Positions 23,657 to 34,321 of a stretch of 64,000 nt of DNA are shown here, one piece after another. Origin of the DNA: Micromonospora mirobrigensis (lineage in GTDB: Bacteria > Actinomycetota > Actinomycetes > Mycobacteriales > Micromonosporaceae); contig NZ_FMCX01000001.1 of assembly GCF_900091555.1 (NCBI RefSeq), forward strand, positions 186,001-250,000, read 5' to 3'. The stretch's first letter is position 1. Each line of letters starts with the position of its first letter. The notes under the pieces were generated by a model. That model saw nothing but the letters and a program-made list of their open reading frames with translations. It ran no database searches and had not been told where the DNA came from. The position numbers and the translations under genes were made by a program.

Positions 23657-23685
23657 CGGCCGGTGGGAGGTTCTCCCACCGGCCG
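23657..23685 (+). terminator. Terminator of the PRC-barrel gene
   Basis: CGGCCGGTGGGAG - GTT - CTCCCACCGGCCG: a perfect 13-bp stem with 3-nt loop. It abuts the -10 box (23688) of the next gene, so the hairpin DNA occupies that gene's -35 region. Confidence 0.85.
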
Positions 23686-23687
23686 TC

Positions 23688-23693
23688 TACCGT
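23688..23693 (+). promoter_or_regulatory. -10 box (TACCGT), leaderless
   Basis: TACCGT, 7 nt spacer, then GTG 23701. Confidence 0.5.
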
Positions 23694-23700
23694 GTCCGGG

Positions 23701-24441
23701 GTGGACGCCACCGAGGCAAACCGCCGCAGCCCCTTCACCACCGTGTTCAACTTCCGCGACGTCGGCGGGCCGACCGGCCTCGACGGCCGCACCGTCCGCT
23801 CCGGGCGGCTCTACCGTTCGGACTCCCCGCACCGGCTCGACGACACCGACCGGGCGGCCTTCGCCGCCCTCGGCATCCGCACCGTGATCGACCTGCGCCG
23901 GCCCCGCGAGGTCGAGCGGGACGGTCGGGTGCCCGAGCTGCCCGGCCTGACCTACCGGCACATCCACCCCGAGCACGACGACTGGGCGCGGATCCCGCAC
24001 CCCGAGGAGCAGAGCGTCGCCCGCTGGCTCGCCGACCGGTACGCCGGACTCGCCCGGACCGGCACCGCCGGACTGGCCGAGGCGGTCGGGCTGATCGCCG
24101 ACAGCGCCAACGCGCCGGTGGTGGTGCACTGCGTGGCCGGCAAGGACCGCACCGGCGTGGTGTGTGCGCTGACCCTGGCGGTGCTCGGCGTCGCCGACGA
24201 CGACATCGCCGCCGACTACGCGCTGAGCACCGAGGCGTCCGCCCGGTTCAGCGCCTGGATCGCCGCCACCATGCCGGACGCGCCGGAGCTGCCCCGCCCG
24301 TTCCTGGCCTCCCCCGCCGAGGCGATGCGGCTCTTCCTCACCGAGCTGCGCACCGGGTACGGCTCGGCGAAGGGCTACCTGCGGCACGCCGGGGTGACCG
24401 ACGCCCAGCTCGCCGCGCTCCGCGCCCACCTGCTCGACTGA
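23701..24441 (+). CDS. Tyrosine-protein phosphatase (PF13350 type)
   Basis: 246 aa. It starts TVFNFRDVGGPTG (the NFRDVGG hallmark), has GRLYRSDSPHRL, and the catalytic P-loop VVHCVAGKDRTGV (CX5R) near residue 145, followed by the helical C-terminus. Relatives such as mycobacterial PtpB dephosphorylate protein tyrosine and phosphoinositides. No signal peptide, so cytoplasmic or exported by another route. GTG 23701 was chosen because of the -10 box 7 nt upstream; the longer frame runs back through the previous gene. Confidence 0.88.
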   Translation: MDATEANRRSPFTTVFNFRDVGGPTGLDGRTVRSGRLYRSDSPHRLDDTDRAAFAALGIRTVIDLRRPREVERDGRVPELPGLTYRHIHPEHDDWARIPHPEEQSVARWLADRYAGLARTGTAGLAEAVGLIADSANAPVVVHCVAGKDRTGVVCALTLAVLGVADDDIAADYALSTEASARFSAWIAATMPDAPELPRPFLASPAEAMRLFLTELRTGYGSAKGYLRHAGVTDAQLAALRAHLLD

Positions 24442-24504
24442 GCGCCCGCACGATCCGCGCGGCCGGGCGGGCCCGGGCAGTGCCCGCGCGGCCCGGCGCG
24501 GAGG

Positions 24505-24560
24505 GTTGAGAAGGGGCCCCTGCCATACCGGATGCGTCGACAAGGGCCCCTCCCTACAGC
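24505..24560 (-). repeat. GGCC-doublet repeat, copy B (3' end of ilvE)
   Basis: Units GTTGAGAAGGGGCCCCTGCC (24505-) and GTCGACAAGGGCCCCTCCC (24536-), centres 30 bp apart, ending directly at the ilvE stop codon (24563-24561). The second unit is the most diverged of the family. Convergent with the phosphatase gene. Confidence 0.8.
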
Positions 24561-25658
24561 TCAGAGCACCTGGCGGACCCAGCCGTGCCGGTCCTCGGCC
24601 TCACCGCGCTGGATCGCCACCAGCTGCTGGCGCAGCGCGTTGGTGGTCCGGCCCGGCTCGCCGCCGCCGACCAGGAACTCGCCGTCCGGGAACTTCACCC
24701 GACCGATCGGGGTGATCACCGCGGCCGTGCCGCAGGCGAAGACCTCGCGCAGCCGCCCGCTCGCGGCGTCCGCCTGCCAGTCGGCGAAGCTGACCGGTCG
24801 CTCCTGCGTCCGCAGCCCCGACTCGGCGGCCAGGGTGAGGATCGCGTCGCGGGTGATGCCCGGCAGGATGGTGCCGGTCAGCGGCGGCGTGACCAGGGTG
24901 TCGTCGTCGTAGACGAAGAAGACGTTCATCCCGCCGAGCTCGTCGACGAAGCGCCGCTCCACCGCGTCGAGGAAGACCACCTGGTCGCAGCCGGCCTCGA
25001 TCGCCTCGGCCTGGGCCACCAGCGAGGTGGCGTAGTTGCCGCCGCACTTGGCCGCGCCGGTGCCGCCGGGCGCGGCGCGGGTGTAGTCCGGGGACACCCA
25101 CACCGTGATCGGCTTGACCCCGCCGGTGAAGTACGCGCCGGCCGGCGAGGCGATCACGCAGTAGAGATACTCGTTGGCCGGGCGGACGCCGAGGAAGACC
25201 TCGCTGGCGAACATGAACGGCCGCAGGTAGAGGCTGGCGTCCGGCCCGTCCGGGATCCACTCACGGTCGATCTCCACCAGCTGGCGCAGCGACTCGACGA
25301 AGGTCTCGGCCGGCAACTCCGGCATGGCCATCCGCCCGGCGGAGGCGATGAACCGGGCCGCGTTCGCCTCGGGCCGGAACATGGTGACCGCGCCATCGGT
25401 CGTCCGGTACGCCTTGAGCCCCTCGAAGATCTCCTGCGCGTAGTGCAGGACGGCGGCGGCCGGGTCCATCGGGATCGGCGCGCGGGCCTCGACCCGGGCG
25501 TCGTACCAGCCCTTGCCCTCGGCGTAGCGGATGGTGACCATGTGGTCGGTGAAGACCCGACCGAAGCCCGGGTTGGCCAGCAGGGCGGCCCGGTCGGCTG
25601 CCGATACCGCCGCGGGATTCGGACGGATCTCGAAATCGAGCTTGTCACCACCGCTCAT
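24561..25658 (-). CDS. ilvE: Branched-chain amino acid aminotransferase
   Basis: 365 aa, class IV PLP aminotransferase. HYAQEIFEGLKAYRT, SLYLRPFMFASEVFLGV and the lysine of GTGAAKCGGNYATSL that binds PLP, then ELGGMNVFFV and LTGTILPGITRDAIL, all match BCAT type II. It makes leucine, isoleucine and valine from the 2-oxo acids. ATG 25658 has GGGAGGT 8 nt upstream. It is followed at its stop codon by repeat copy B. Confidence 0.96.
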   Translation of the reverse strand: MSGGDKLDFEIRPNPAAVSAADRAALLANPGFGRVFTDHMVTIRYAEGKGWYDARVEARAPIPMDPAAAVLHYAQEIFEGLKAYRTTDGAVTMFRPEANAARFIASAGRMAMPELPAETFVESLRQLVEIDREWIPDGPDASLYLRPFMFASEVFLGVRPANEYLYCVIASPAGAYFTGGVKPITVWVSPDYTRAAPGGTGAAKCGGNYATSLVAQAEAIEAGCDQVVFLDAVERRFVDELGGMNVFFVYDDDTLVTPPLTGTILPGITRDAILTLAAESGLRTQERPVSFADWQADAASGRLREVFACGTAAVITPIGRVKFPDGEFLVGGGEPGRTTNALRQQLVAIQRGEAEDRHGWVRQVL

Positions 25659-25765
25659 CGCACTGACCTCCCTGGGGACTCCAACGGCGTACGGGAGCGC
25701 ACACCGCATCACTGGTGCCAGAAACTTACCCCCAACGGTCGTTCAGCCGATAGCGCCGTCCGCCC

Positions 25766-25785
25766 GCATCGAACGATTCCGATGC
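25766..25785 (-). promoter_or_regulatory. Imperfect 20-bp palindrome upstream of ilvE
   Basis: GCATCG - 8 nt - CGATGC, 7 of 10 positions symmetrical. It lies 108 bp upstream of ilvE, between ilvE and leuB, and is operator-like. The 213-bp gap otherwise holds a TAAGTT -10 candidate. Confidence 0.3.
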
Positions 25786-25871
25786 AGGTCAGGACGCCCG
25801 GCTGCGCAGGGGGTACGGGTGAGCCCGGGGACGGGTCCGGCGGGCCGGCCCGGGGCGGGAGAAGGGCCCGG

Positions 25872-26903
25872 TCAGGCCACCGCGTACCCGGCGAGGCGGT
25901 CGCCCACCTCGTCGGTGCGCAGGGGTACGCCCGGGGTCCGGCCGGCCAGCTCGGTGGCGACCGCGGCGGTGACCCGGGCGGCGGCCTGCGGATGGCCGAG
26001 CTGGTCGAGCAGGAGGGCCGCGGAGAGCACGGCGGCGACCGGGTCGGCCACTCCCCTGCCGGCGATGTCCGGCGCGGAGCCGTGCACCGGCTCGAACATC
26101 GACGGGTAGCGCCCCTCGGGGTTGATGCAGCCGCTGGCGGCCAGCCCGATGCCGCCGGTGACGGCGGCGGCGATGTCGGTGAGGATGTCGCCGAAGAGGT
26201 TGTCGGTGACCACCACGTCGTACCGCTGGGGCTGGGTGACCAGGAACATCGCGGCGGCGTCGACGTGCTGGTACTCGGTGGCCACGTCCGGGTGCTCGGC
26301 GGCGACCGCGGCGAAGGCGCGGGCCCAGAGCGAGCCGGCGTGGGTCAGCACGTTGGTCTTGTGCACGAGGGTGACCTTGCGGCGCTCCCGGGCGGCGGCC
26401 CGGGCGAAGGCGTCCCGGATCACCCGCTCGACGCCGTGCCGGGTGTTCAGGCTCTCCTCGGTGGCCACCTCGGCCGGGGTGTCCCGGTGCAGGCTGCCGC
26501 CGGCGCCCGCGTACAGCCCCTCGGTGCCCTCGCGGACCACCACCAGGTCCACCTCGCCGGGCTTGACGGCGGCCAGCGGGCCGGTCACCCCGGGCCAGAG
26601 CCGGGACGGGCGTAGGTTGACGTACTGGTCGAAGGCGAACCGCAGCTTGAGCAGCAGCCCGCGCTCCAGCACTCCGGGGGGCACCGTGGGGTCGCCGACG
26701 GCGCCGAGCAGGATGGCGTCGTGGCCGGCCAGCTCGTCCAGCACCGAGTCGGGCAGCACCTCGCCGGTCCGGTGGTAGCGCGCGGCGCCCAGGTCGTACT
26801 CCGTGGCCTCGACGCCGGGCAGCACCGCATCGATGACCTTGCGGGCCTGCGCGACCACCTCGGGTCCGATCCCGTCCCCGGCCACCACCGCGATCCGTGC
26901 CAC
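25872..26903 (-). CDS. leuB: 3-isopropylmalate dehydrogenase
   Basis: 343 aa. [16 protein letters not shown] is the N-terminal signature, with [11 protein letters not shown] (substrate Arg), [12 protein letters not shown], the catalytic Lys of [11 protein letters not shown] and the metal-binding [35 protein letters not shown] is the NAD-binding region. Third step of leucine synthesis, also able to act in the citramalate route to isoleucine. GTG 26903 has GAGGAG 6 nt upstream. A perfect 15-bp palindrome lies 66 bp upstream. leuA, leuC and leuD are not in the window. Confidence 0.96.
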   Translation of the reverse strand: MARIAVVAGDGIGPEVVAQARKVIDAVLPGVEATEYDLGAARYHRTGEVLPDSVLDELAGHDAILLGAVGDPTVPPGVLERGLLLKLRFAFDQYVNLRPSRLWPGVTGPLAAVKPGEVDLVVVREGTEGLYAGAGGSLHRDTPAEVATEESLNTRHGVERVIRDAFARAAARERRKVTLVHKTNVLTHAGSLWARAFAAVAAEHPDVATEYQHVDAAAMFLVTQPQRYDVVVTDNLFGDILTDIAAAVTGGIGLAASGCINPEGRYPSMFEPVHGSAPDIAGRGVADPVAAVLSAALLLDQLGHPQAAARVTAAVATELAGRTPGVPLRTDEVGDRLAGYAVA

Positions 26904-26968
26904 CTGCCGCTCCTCACCTCGTCGGTCCCGGCCACCGTACGTCGCCGTCCCGCTTCCCGGTACGCATC

Positions 26969-26983
26969 TTCCATAATATGGAA
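26969..26983 (-). promoter_or_regulatory. 15-bp perfect palindrome operator before leuB
   Basis: TTCCATA-A-TATGGAA, 7-bp arms with 1-nt centre, the geometry of IclR-family operators. On the minus strand it contains TATTAT, a possible -10 box, so a bound regulator would block RNA polymerase. NdgR (7220-7906) is an obvious candidate binder. Confidence 0.6.
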
Positions 26984-27122
26984 TACCAGGATGCACAGCC
27001 CTCTCCCAGCTGGCATTCATGATGTGGTCAACTCCGCTGCCTAGGGTCGGTGGGTACGGGTCACGGGGGCCCGGGACCGGATCCGCCGCGGCGTCGCGGC
27101 GCGACGGCGAGGAGCGGGTGCG

Positions 27123-27998
27123 ATGCGGATGGACGAGCAACCACGGACGACCTGGATCGAGCGCCGTCCCACCGACCGCCCGGCGGCCCAGCCCGCGTAC
27201 CGCAGCCGCCGCCCCGACCTGCGCCTCGGCACGTACAGCCACCGGGTCGACCGGGCCGCCACCGACACCGCCGACCGGCTCGCCGTCCGGTACACCGTGC
27301 GCACCACCACCGCCGAATACACCCTCGTGCTCAACGCGCCCGGCTGGTTCGGGCACAAGGGCCTCGGCGACGCGCTGCGCGACGCCGTCGCCGAACTGCG
27401 CGCCGTCGACCTGACGTACGGCCCCAGCCGGCCGGAGAGCCTCGTCTCCCGGCTGCGCCGGGGCGAGATCAGCCCCGAGTCGTACCCGCCGCTGGCCGAC
27501 CTGGTGGACCGGTGCGCCGCGATGCGGGCCGCCACCGACGGCTGGTTCGACGCCTGGGCGGTGCCCGGCGGCTTCGACCCGGGCGGGCTGCTCGGCGGCT
27601 GGGCGGTGGAGCGGGCGGCGGCCCGGCTGCGCGCCGCCGGCGTCCACGACTACGCCGTGCTCACCGGCGCCGACCTGGTGGTACGCGGGCACGCCGCGCA
27701 CGGCGGCCCGTGGCGGGTCGCGGTGCACCACCCGACCGACGGCCGACGCCCGCCGCTGGTGTTGGAGATGACCGCGGGCGCGGTCGGCACGTCCGGGGTG
27801 AGCGGCCGGCACGGGCACGTGGTGGACCCGCACACCGGCGAACCGGCCGACCAGCTGGCCGCCGCCACTGTGGTCGGACCCGACCTGGCCGTCGCCGACG
27901 CCTACGCTACCGCGCTCTACGCAGCCGGACGGGCGGGACTGTCCTGGTTCCGCGCCGGCTCCGACTACCGGGCCCTGCTCGCCGACCGTCGTCGCTGA
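27123..27998 (+). CDS. ApbE-like FAD:protein FMN transferase
   Basis: 291 aa. The C-terminal half has the ApbE core: [41 protein letters not shown], then [51 protein letters not shown], which includes the TSG and HVVDPxTG motifs that bind FAD and Mg. It would attach FMN to Ser/Thr of a target flavoprotein. The N-terminus (~1-60) is Arg/Pro-rich and lacks a lipobox, so unlike lipoprotein ApbE it should be cytoplasmic; no target flavoprotein gene is nearby. ATG 27123 has GAGGAG upstream. Confidence 0.82.
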   Translation: MRMDEQPRTTWIERRPTDRPAAQPAYRSRRPDLRLGTYSHRVDRAATDTADRLAVRYTVRTTTAEYTLVLNAPGWFGHKGLGDALRDAVAELRAVDLTYGPSRPESLVSRLRRGEISPESYPPLADLVDRCAAMRAATDGWFDAWAVPGGFDPGGLLGGWAVERAAARLRAAGVHDYAVLTGADLVVRGHAAHGGPWRVAVHHPTDGRRPPLVLEMTAGAVGTSGVSGRHGHVVDPHTGEPADQLAAATVVGPDLAVADAYATALYAAGRAGLSWFRAGSDYRALLADRRR

Positions 27999-28048
27999 CC
28001 CGCGGCCCGCCCGGCGCTTCGCATCCCGGGCGGGGGGGGTCCGCGATC

Positions 28049-28082
28049 GGCCCCCACGGTCTCGGCAACGACCGTGGGGGCC
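28049..28082 (+). terminator. Terminator of the apbE-like gene
   Basis: GGCCCCCACGGTC pairs with GACCGTGGGGGCC, a perfect 13-bp stem with 8-nt loop, 50 nt behind the stop. Confidence 0.8.
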
Positions 28083-28211
28083 GGCCAGCGACGAGTGCGC
28101 GTGGCTCGCGCAATCGAGGGGCGCGGGCCCGGGCGGCCGGACGTCAGGCCGCGTCACCCGAAGACGAGCCGGCGCCGATCCAGCCGGTGACCGCACCGGT
28201 ACGCTAGCGAA

Positions 28212-28230
28212 TCGACGCAACTCGACGCAA
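28212..28230 (+). repeat. Two TCGACGCAA direct repeats with 10-bp period
   Basis: TCGACGCAA at 28212-28220 and 28222-28230, one helical turn apart, about 105 bp upstream of the GTG at 28336; possible regulator site. The rest of the 27999-28335 gap holds the apbE terminator and nothing else I recognise. Confidence 0.35.
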
Positions 28231-28335
28231 GAGTCTCCACAGCGGACCGTCCGGTCACCACCGTCGACAAATCGACCGACGACCTGCGGCGGGGCAGTTT
28301 CGACACCGGCCCCGGCGGATGGCACGCTGTCCGCC

Positions 28336-28692
28336 GTGAGTTTCGATCTGAGCGTGTGGGCCCTGCCCGACGGGGCCACCGGCGCGGACGTGCGCGCCGC
28401 CGTGCAGCGGTGCCGCGAGGGGCGGCACGGTGACCGCCATCCCGACCCGCGGGTCGTGGGCTTCTACCGGGCGATCACGGCGAGCTACCCCGACCGGCCC
28501 GCCGGGCCCGGCACCCCGTGGGAGGTCGCGCCGCTGCACGCGTCCGCCGACCACGTCGAGATGAACCTCGACCCGACCTGCGCCGACCAGGTGCTGCTCG
28601 ACATCGAACGGCTGGCCGCGGAGCACGGGCTGATGCTCTTCGACGCCCAGGACGGCTCGGTCTACCCGCCGCCGGCCCGCGTCGGCCACTGA
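28336..28692 (+). CDS. Conserved hypothetical protein
   Basis: 118 aa, soluble, not assigned to a known family. The start [25 protein letters not shown], the middle [19 protein letters not shown] and the C-terminal half [40 protein letters not shown] look conserved and folded (alpha/beta with an acidic patch). GTG 28336; no clear ribosome-binding site. Convergent with serA, from which it is separated by a perfect 12-bp terminator stem. Confidence 0.6.
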   Translation: MSFDLSVWALPDGATGADVRAAVQRCREGRHGDRHPDPRVVGFYRAITASYPDRPAGPGTPWEVAPLHASADHVEMNLDPTCADQVLLDIERLAAEHGLMLFDAQDGSVYPPPARVGH

Positions 28693-28724
28693 CCCGCCAC
28701 CCACCGACCGACCAGGACGACGAA

Positions 28725-28752
28725 GGGGGCCCGGCCTCCCGGCCGGGCCCCC
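28725..28752. terminator. Bidirectional terminator between convergent genes
   Basis: GGGGGCCCGGCC - TCCC - GGCCGGGCCCCC, a perfect 12-bp stem, centred between the stops of the hypothetical gene (28692) and serA (28770). Confidence 0.8.
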
Positions 28753-28769
28753 GCACCGTCCTGACCGGA

Positions 28770-30368
28770 CTACTCGTCGCGCAGGTCCGCGGCGCTGGCC
28801 GCGACCGCGCCGATCGACTCGGCGGCCGAGGTGAGCAGGTCGGCGCCGAGCGCCTGGTCGACGGTGAGGGTCATCAGCGTCTCGCCGCCGGCCTCCCGAC
28901 GGGCCACCTGCATGGCCGCGATGTTGACGCCGGCCTCGCCGAGCAGGGTGCCGACGGTGCCGACCACGCCCGGCCGGTCGACGTAGCGCAGGAAGACCAG
29001 GATGCCCTCCGCGCCGATCTCCACGTCGAAGCCGTCCACCTCGGTCAGCTTGATGACGTCCCGGGTGCCGGCCTGGGTGACCGTGCCGGAGACGCTGACC
29101 GTCCGACCGTCGGGCAGCGCGCCCCGGACGGTGACCAGCAGCGGGTGGTCGACGGTCTCGGACTGGGCGTCCAGCGCCACCTCCACGCCCCGCTCGGCGG
29201 CCAGGTGCGGCGCGTTGACGTAGGTGACCTGCTCCTCCACCACCGAGCTGAACAGCCCCTTGGTGGCGGCGAGCTTCAGCACCGACACGTCGTGGTCGAC
29301 GACCTGGCCGCGTACCTCCACGGTGACGCTGGCGGCGATCCCGCCCGCGACGGCCGTGAACGCCCGGCCCAGCTTCTCGGCCAGCGGCAACAGCGGGCGG
29401 ACGTCCTCGGCGACCACGCCGCCGGCCTGCACGTTCACCGCGTCCGGCACGAACTCGCCCTGCAACGCCAGCTTCACGCTCTTGGCCACGGCCAGACCGG
29501 CCTTGTCCTGCGCCTCGGCGGTGGAGGCGCCCAGGTGCGGGGTGGCCACCACGTTGTCGAAGGCGAACAGCGGCGAGGAGGTGCACGGCTCCTTGGCGTA
29601 CACGTCGACGCCGGCGCCGGCGACCCGGCCCTCGGCGATCGCGTCCGCGAGGGCCTGCTCGTCGACCAGGCCACCGCGGGCGGCGTTGACGATCCGGACG
29701 CCCGGCTTGACGATCGCCAGCTCCTTCTCGCCGATCAGGCCCACGGTCTCCGGGGTCTTGGGCAGGTGGATGGAGATGAAGTCGGCCTCCCGCAGCAGCT
29801 CCTCCAGCCCGACCAGGCGGACCCCGAGCTGCGCGGCCCGGGCCGGCTGGATGTACGGGTCGTACGCGATCAGCCGGGTGCCGAAGGCGGCGATCCGCTG
29901 GGCGAAGAGCACGCCGATGCGACCGAGACCCACCACGCCCACGGTCTTGCCCTGGAGCTCGACGCCGGTGTACTTGGACCGCTTCCACTCCCCCGCCTTC
30001 AGCGCGGCGCTGGCGGCGGCGGTGTTGCGGGCCACGGCCAGCAGCAGCGCGACGGCCTGCTCGGCCGCGGAGACGATGTTGGAGGTGGGAGCGTTGACGA
30101 CCATGACGCCCCGCGCGGTGGCGGCCGGCACCTCGACGTTGTCCAGGCCGACGCCGGCCCGGGCGACCACCTTCAGGCGCGGCGCGGCGGCGATCGCCTC
30201 GGCGTCGATCTGGGTGGCACTGCGCACGATCACCGCGTCGGCCTCGGCGAGCGCTGCGAGCAGGGCCGGGCGGTCGGTGCCGTCGACGTGACGTACGTCG
30301 AAGTCGTGGGCGAGCACCTCGATGGCGGCGGGGGCGAGTTCTTCGGCGATCAGTACGACAGGATTCAT
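28770..30368 (-). CDS. serA: D-3-phosphoglycerate dehydrogenase
   Basis: 532 aa, the long (mycobacterial-type) form. NAD-binding VGVVGLGRIGVLFAQRI, catalytic residues in ARGGLVDEQALADAI and ATPHLGASTAEAQDKAG, an intervening domain (~325-455) and a C-terminal ACT domain (GILVFLRYVDRPGVVGTVGTLLGEAGVNIAAMQVARR) for serine feedback. First step of serine synthesis in the cytoplasm. ATG 30368 has GAGGA 5 nt upstream. It is separated from ilvC by a strong terminator, so it is independently transcribed. Confidence 0.96.
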   Translation of the reverse strand: MNPVVLIAEELAPAAIEVLAHDFDVRHVDGTDRPALLAALAEADAVIVRSATQIDAEAIAAAPRLKVVARAGVGLDNVEVPAATARGVMVVNAPTSNIVSAAEQAVALLLAVARNTAAASAALKAGEWKRSKYTGVELQGKTVGVVGLGRIGVLFAQRIAAFGTRLIAYDPYIQPARAAQLGVRLVGLEELLREADFISIHLPKTPETVGLIGEKELAIVKPGVRIVNAARGGLVDEQALADAIAEGRVAGAGVDVYAKEPCTSSPLFAFDNVVATPHLGASTAEAQDKAGLAVAKSVKLALQGEFVPDAVNVQAGGVVAEDVRPLLPLAEKLGRAFTAVAGGIAASVTVEVRGQVVDHDVSVLKLAATKGLFSSVVEEQVTYVNAPHLAAERGVEVALDAQSETVDHPLLVTVRGALPDGRTVSVSGTVTQAGTRDVIKLTEVDGFDVEIGAEGILVFLRYVDRPGVVGTVGTLLGEAGVNIAAMQVARREAGGETLMTLTVDQALGADLLTSAAESIGAVAASAADLRDE

Positions 30369-30467
30369 CGGTCCTCGTAGACGTCGTATGCGGTCGGTCC
30401 GGTGCGTCGGGACGCCGCGATGCGCCCCTGCGCTGATCCGTGCCATGGCCGTCAGGTGCGGGCTGGG

Positions 30468-30489
30468 CACCTACCAGGGATGGTAGGTG
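30468..30489 (-). promoter_or_regulatory. Perfect 22-nt inverted repeat upstream of serA
   Basis: CACCTACCA - GGGA - TGGTAGGTG, 9-bp arms, 100 bp before the serA ATG. It could be an operator or, if transcribed, a leader hairpin; no T-run follows, so not a terminator. Confidence 0.5.
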
Positions 30490-30582
30490 GCGGTGCGGTC
30501 GGCGTGTCCCGTACCAGGGGGTGAGTGCCCTCACAGGCCTCGTGGGCGGGCAGGGCCCGGCCGCGGCCTGACAGGCAGGTCC

Positions 30583-30624
30583 GCTCCGCGGCCCGACGCC
30601 GGGGAGAGCGTCGGGTCGCGGAGC
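30583..30624 (-). terminator. Terminator of ilvBNC
   Basis: GCTCCGCG and CCCGACGC pair with GCGTCGGG and CGCGGAGC with one internal mismatch: a 16-bp stem, 14 nt behind the ilvC stop. Confidence 0.8.
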
Positions 30625-30637
30625 GTCCGCCGAGGCG

Positions 30638-32252
<1,615 letters not shown>

Positions 32253-32254
32253 AG

Positions 32255-34135
32255 TTAGATGTCGTCCTCGTCGAAGGCCGGGCGCACGCCCCGGGCGAAC
32301 TGGATCTCGTCGTTGCTGGTGCCGGCGGCCACCATCGGCCAGACCATGGCGTCCTTGCCGACCACGAAGTCGATCACCACGGGCGCGTCGGTGATCGCCA
32401 TGGCCGCCTCGATCGTCTTGTCCACGTCCTCGGCGGTCTCGCAGCGCAGCCCCACGCAGCCCAGCGCCTCGGCCAGCTTGACGAAGTCCGGGATGCGGTG
32501 CTTGTGCGTGCCCAGCTCGGTGTTGGAGTAGCGCTCGTTGTAGAACAACGTCTGCCACTGCCGCACCATGCCGAGGTTGCCGTTGTCGATCACCGCGATC
32601 TTGACCGGGATGCCCTCCAGCGCGCAGGTCGCCAGCTCCTGATTGGTCATCTGGAAGCAGCCGTCGCCGTCGACCGCCCACACCACCGTGTCCGGCATGC
32701 CGACCTTGGCGCCCATCGCCGCCGGCACCGCGTAGCCCATCGTGCCCAGCCCGCCGGAGTTCAACCAGGTGTACGGCTTCTCGTACGAGATGAACTGGGA
32801 GGCCCACATCTGGTGCTGGCCCACCCCGGCCACGTAGATCGCGTCCGGGCCGACGATCTCGCCCAGCCGCTTGATGACGTACTGCGGGGAGAGGGTGCCG
32901 TCGGTCGGCTCGTCGTAGCCCAGCGGGTAGCGGCTGCGCAGGTCGTCGAGCTGGGTCCACCAGTCGGCCAGCTCGGCGCGGTGCCCGGCCGCCTGCTCGA
33001 CGGTGACCGCGGCGATCAGCTCGTCGATCACGTGCCGGGCGTCGCCGACGATCGGCACGTCGGCGTGCCGGTTCTTGCCGATCTCGGCCGGGTCGATGTC
33101 GGCGTGCACCACCGTGGCGTCCGGGGCGAACGAGTCCAGCTTGCCGGTCACCCGGTCGTCGAAGCGGGCGCCGAGCGCCACGATCAGGTCGGCCTTCTGG
33201 AGGCCGTACACGGCGGAGACCGTGCCGTGCATGCCGGGCATGCCCAGGTGCTGCGGGTGCGAGTCGGGGAACGCACCGAGCGCCATCAGGGTGGTGACCA
33301 CCGGGGCGCCGGTCAGCTCGGCCAGCCGGCGCAGCCCCTCGGTGGCCCGGGCCTTGAGCACCCCGCCGCCGACGTAGAGCACCGGGCGGCGGGCGCTGGT
33401 CAGCAGCCGGGCCGCCTCCCGGATCTGCTTGCCGTGCGGGTGCAGGGTGGGCCGGTAGCCGGGCAGGTCCAGGGTCGGCGGCCAGGCGAAGGTGGTCGGC
33501 GCCTGGAGCACGTCCTTGGGGATGTCGACCAGGACCGGGCCGGGCCGGCCGGTGGCGGCGAGGTGGAACGCCTCGGCCAGCACCTGCGGGATCTCCTCCG
33601 GGGTCTGGACCAGGAAGTTGTGCTTGGTGATCGGCAGGGTGATGCCCTGGATGTCCGCCTCCTGGAAGGCGTCCGTGCCGATCGAGGGACGCGCCACCTG
33701 GCCGGTGATCGCGACCATCGGCACCGAGTCCATGTACGCGTCGGCGATCGGCGTGACCAGGTTCGTCGCGCCCGGGCCGGAGGTGGCGATGCAGACGCCG
33801 ACCTTGCCGGTGGCCTGCGCGTAGCCGGTGGCGGCGTGCCCGGCGCCCTGCTCGTGGCGGACCAGGATGTGCCGGACCGAGGAGTCGTAGAGCGGGTCGT
33901 ACGCGGGCAGGATCGCGCCGCCGGGGATACCGAAGATCACGTCGACGCCGAGCGCCTCCAGCGAGCGGACCAGCGAGCCGGCGCCGGAGACCTGGACCGG
34001 CGCGGGCTGCCGTACCGCCGGCGGGGCCGGGACGGGGGCGGTACGCGGGGCCGGGGTGGGCTCGGCGTCGGGCTCGACGACGGCACGATTCCGGCGGGCG
34101 GAGTGGGCGAGGGTCTCGGGCGTGGGTCTCGTCAT
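32255..34135 (-). CDS. ilvB: Acetolactate synthase large (catalytic) subunit
   Basis: 626 aa. ThDP/FAD enzyme: catalytic Glu in [18 protein letters not shown] region [14 protein letters not shown], and the ThDP-Mg motif [15 protein letters not shown] with [13 protein letters not shown]. It joins pyruvate with pyruvate or 2-oxobutyrate. Residues 1-~45 are a Pro/Ala-rich extension before the enzyme core. ATG 34135; translationally coupled to ilvN. The 180-nt leader contains a promoter, a short Val-Leu leader peptide, a pause hairpin and an intrinsic terminator, so expression is controlled by attenuation. Confidence 0.97.
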   Translation of the reverse strand: MTRPTPETLAHSARRNRAVVEPDAEPTPAPRTAPVPAPPAVRQPAPVQVSGAGSLVRSLEALGVDVIFGIPGGAILPAYDPLYDSSVRHILVRHEQGAGHAATGYAQATGKVGVCIATSGPGATNLVTPIADAYMDSVPMVAITGQVARPSIGTDAFQEADIQGITLPITKHNFLVQTPEEIPQVLAEAFHLAATGRPGPVLVDIPKDVLQAPTTFAWPPTLDLPGYRPTLHPHGKQIREAARLLTSARRPVLYVGGGVLKARATEGLRRLAELTGAPVVTTLMALGAFPDSHPQHLGMPGMHGTVSAVYGLQKADLIVALGARFDDRVTGKLDSFAPDATVVHADIDPAEIGKNRHADVPIVGDARHVIDELIAAVTVEQAAGHRAELADWWTQLDDLRSRYPLGYDEPTDGTLSPQYVIKRLGEIVGPDAIYVAGVGQHQMWASQFISYEKPYTWLNSGGLGTMGYAVPAAMGAKVGMPDTVVWAVDGDGCFQMTNQELATCALEGIPVKIAVIDNGNLGMVRQWQTLFYNERYSNTELGTHKHRIPDFVKLAEALGCVGLRCETAEDVDKTIEAAMAITDAPVVIDFVVGKDAMVWPMVAAGTSNDEIQFARGVRPAFDEDDI

Positions 34136-34222
34136 GGCGGTTCAGACCTTCGGCTGAAGTGATGTGGCTCTTCAAGGAGTGCAACGCGGGCGGTGCCCGC
34201 CCCGCCGGGTTCCGACGGCAAC

Positions 34223-34252
34223 AAAAAAGCCCACGTGCTCAACGCACGGGGC
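34223..34252 (-). promoter_or_regulatory. Attenuator terminator in the ilvB leader
   Basis: On the minus strand GCCCCGTGC pairs with GCACGTGGGC (one bulge, 5-nt loop) followed by TTTTTTG. It stands 87 nt before the ilvB start and directly behind another strong hairpin, as in ilv attenuators of actinobacteria. Confidence 0.88.
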
Positions 34253-34253
34253 C

Positions 34254-34282
34254 AGCGCACTCTCGACGAGGGAGAGTGCGCT
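34254..34282 (-). promoter_or_regulatory. 11-bp leader hairpin (pause/anti-antiterminator) of ilvB
   Basis: AGCGCACTCTC - 7 nt - GAGAGTGCGCT, a perfect 11-bp stem. Its first base overlaps the leader-peptide stop codon, so a ribosome stalled on the preceding Val-Leu codons would cover the stem's 5' side or a ribosome at the stop codon would disturb it. Confidence 0.75.
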
Positions 34283-34317
34283 CAGGTAAGTACTCGCGAC
34301 GACCACTGGGACGGCAT
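34282..34317 (-). CDS. ilvB leader peptide (MPSQWSSRVLT)
   Basis: 11 codons from ATG 34317, ending CGA GTA CTT ACC TGA: Val and Leu in succession using rare codons GTA and CTT right before the hairpin. The -10 box CAGGCT ends 7 nt before the ATG, so the peptide would be leaderless. Longer in-frame starts exist (GTG 34341, ATG 34365), both giving the same C-terminus. Control by valine/leucine charging is inferred. Confidence 0.6.
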   Translation of the reverse strand: MPSQWSSRVLT

Positions 34318-34321
34318 GCGG

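Noticed and set aside
26122..26778. Plus-strand frame opposite leuB
   Set aside because: Ser/Thr/Arg-rich, no domain, and it lies entirely on the complement of leuB.
27019..27414. Plus-strand frame starting upstream of the apbE-like gene
   Set aside because: Different frame from apbE, Arg/Pro/Thr-rich, no ribosome-binding site.
28255..30534. 759-aa minus-strand frame overlapping serA
   Set aside because: Arg/Gly-rich low-complexity translation in the wrong frame; serA itself has all family motifs.
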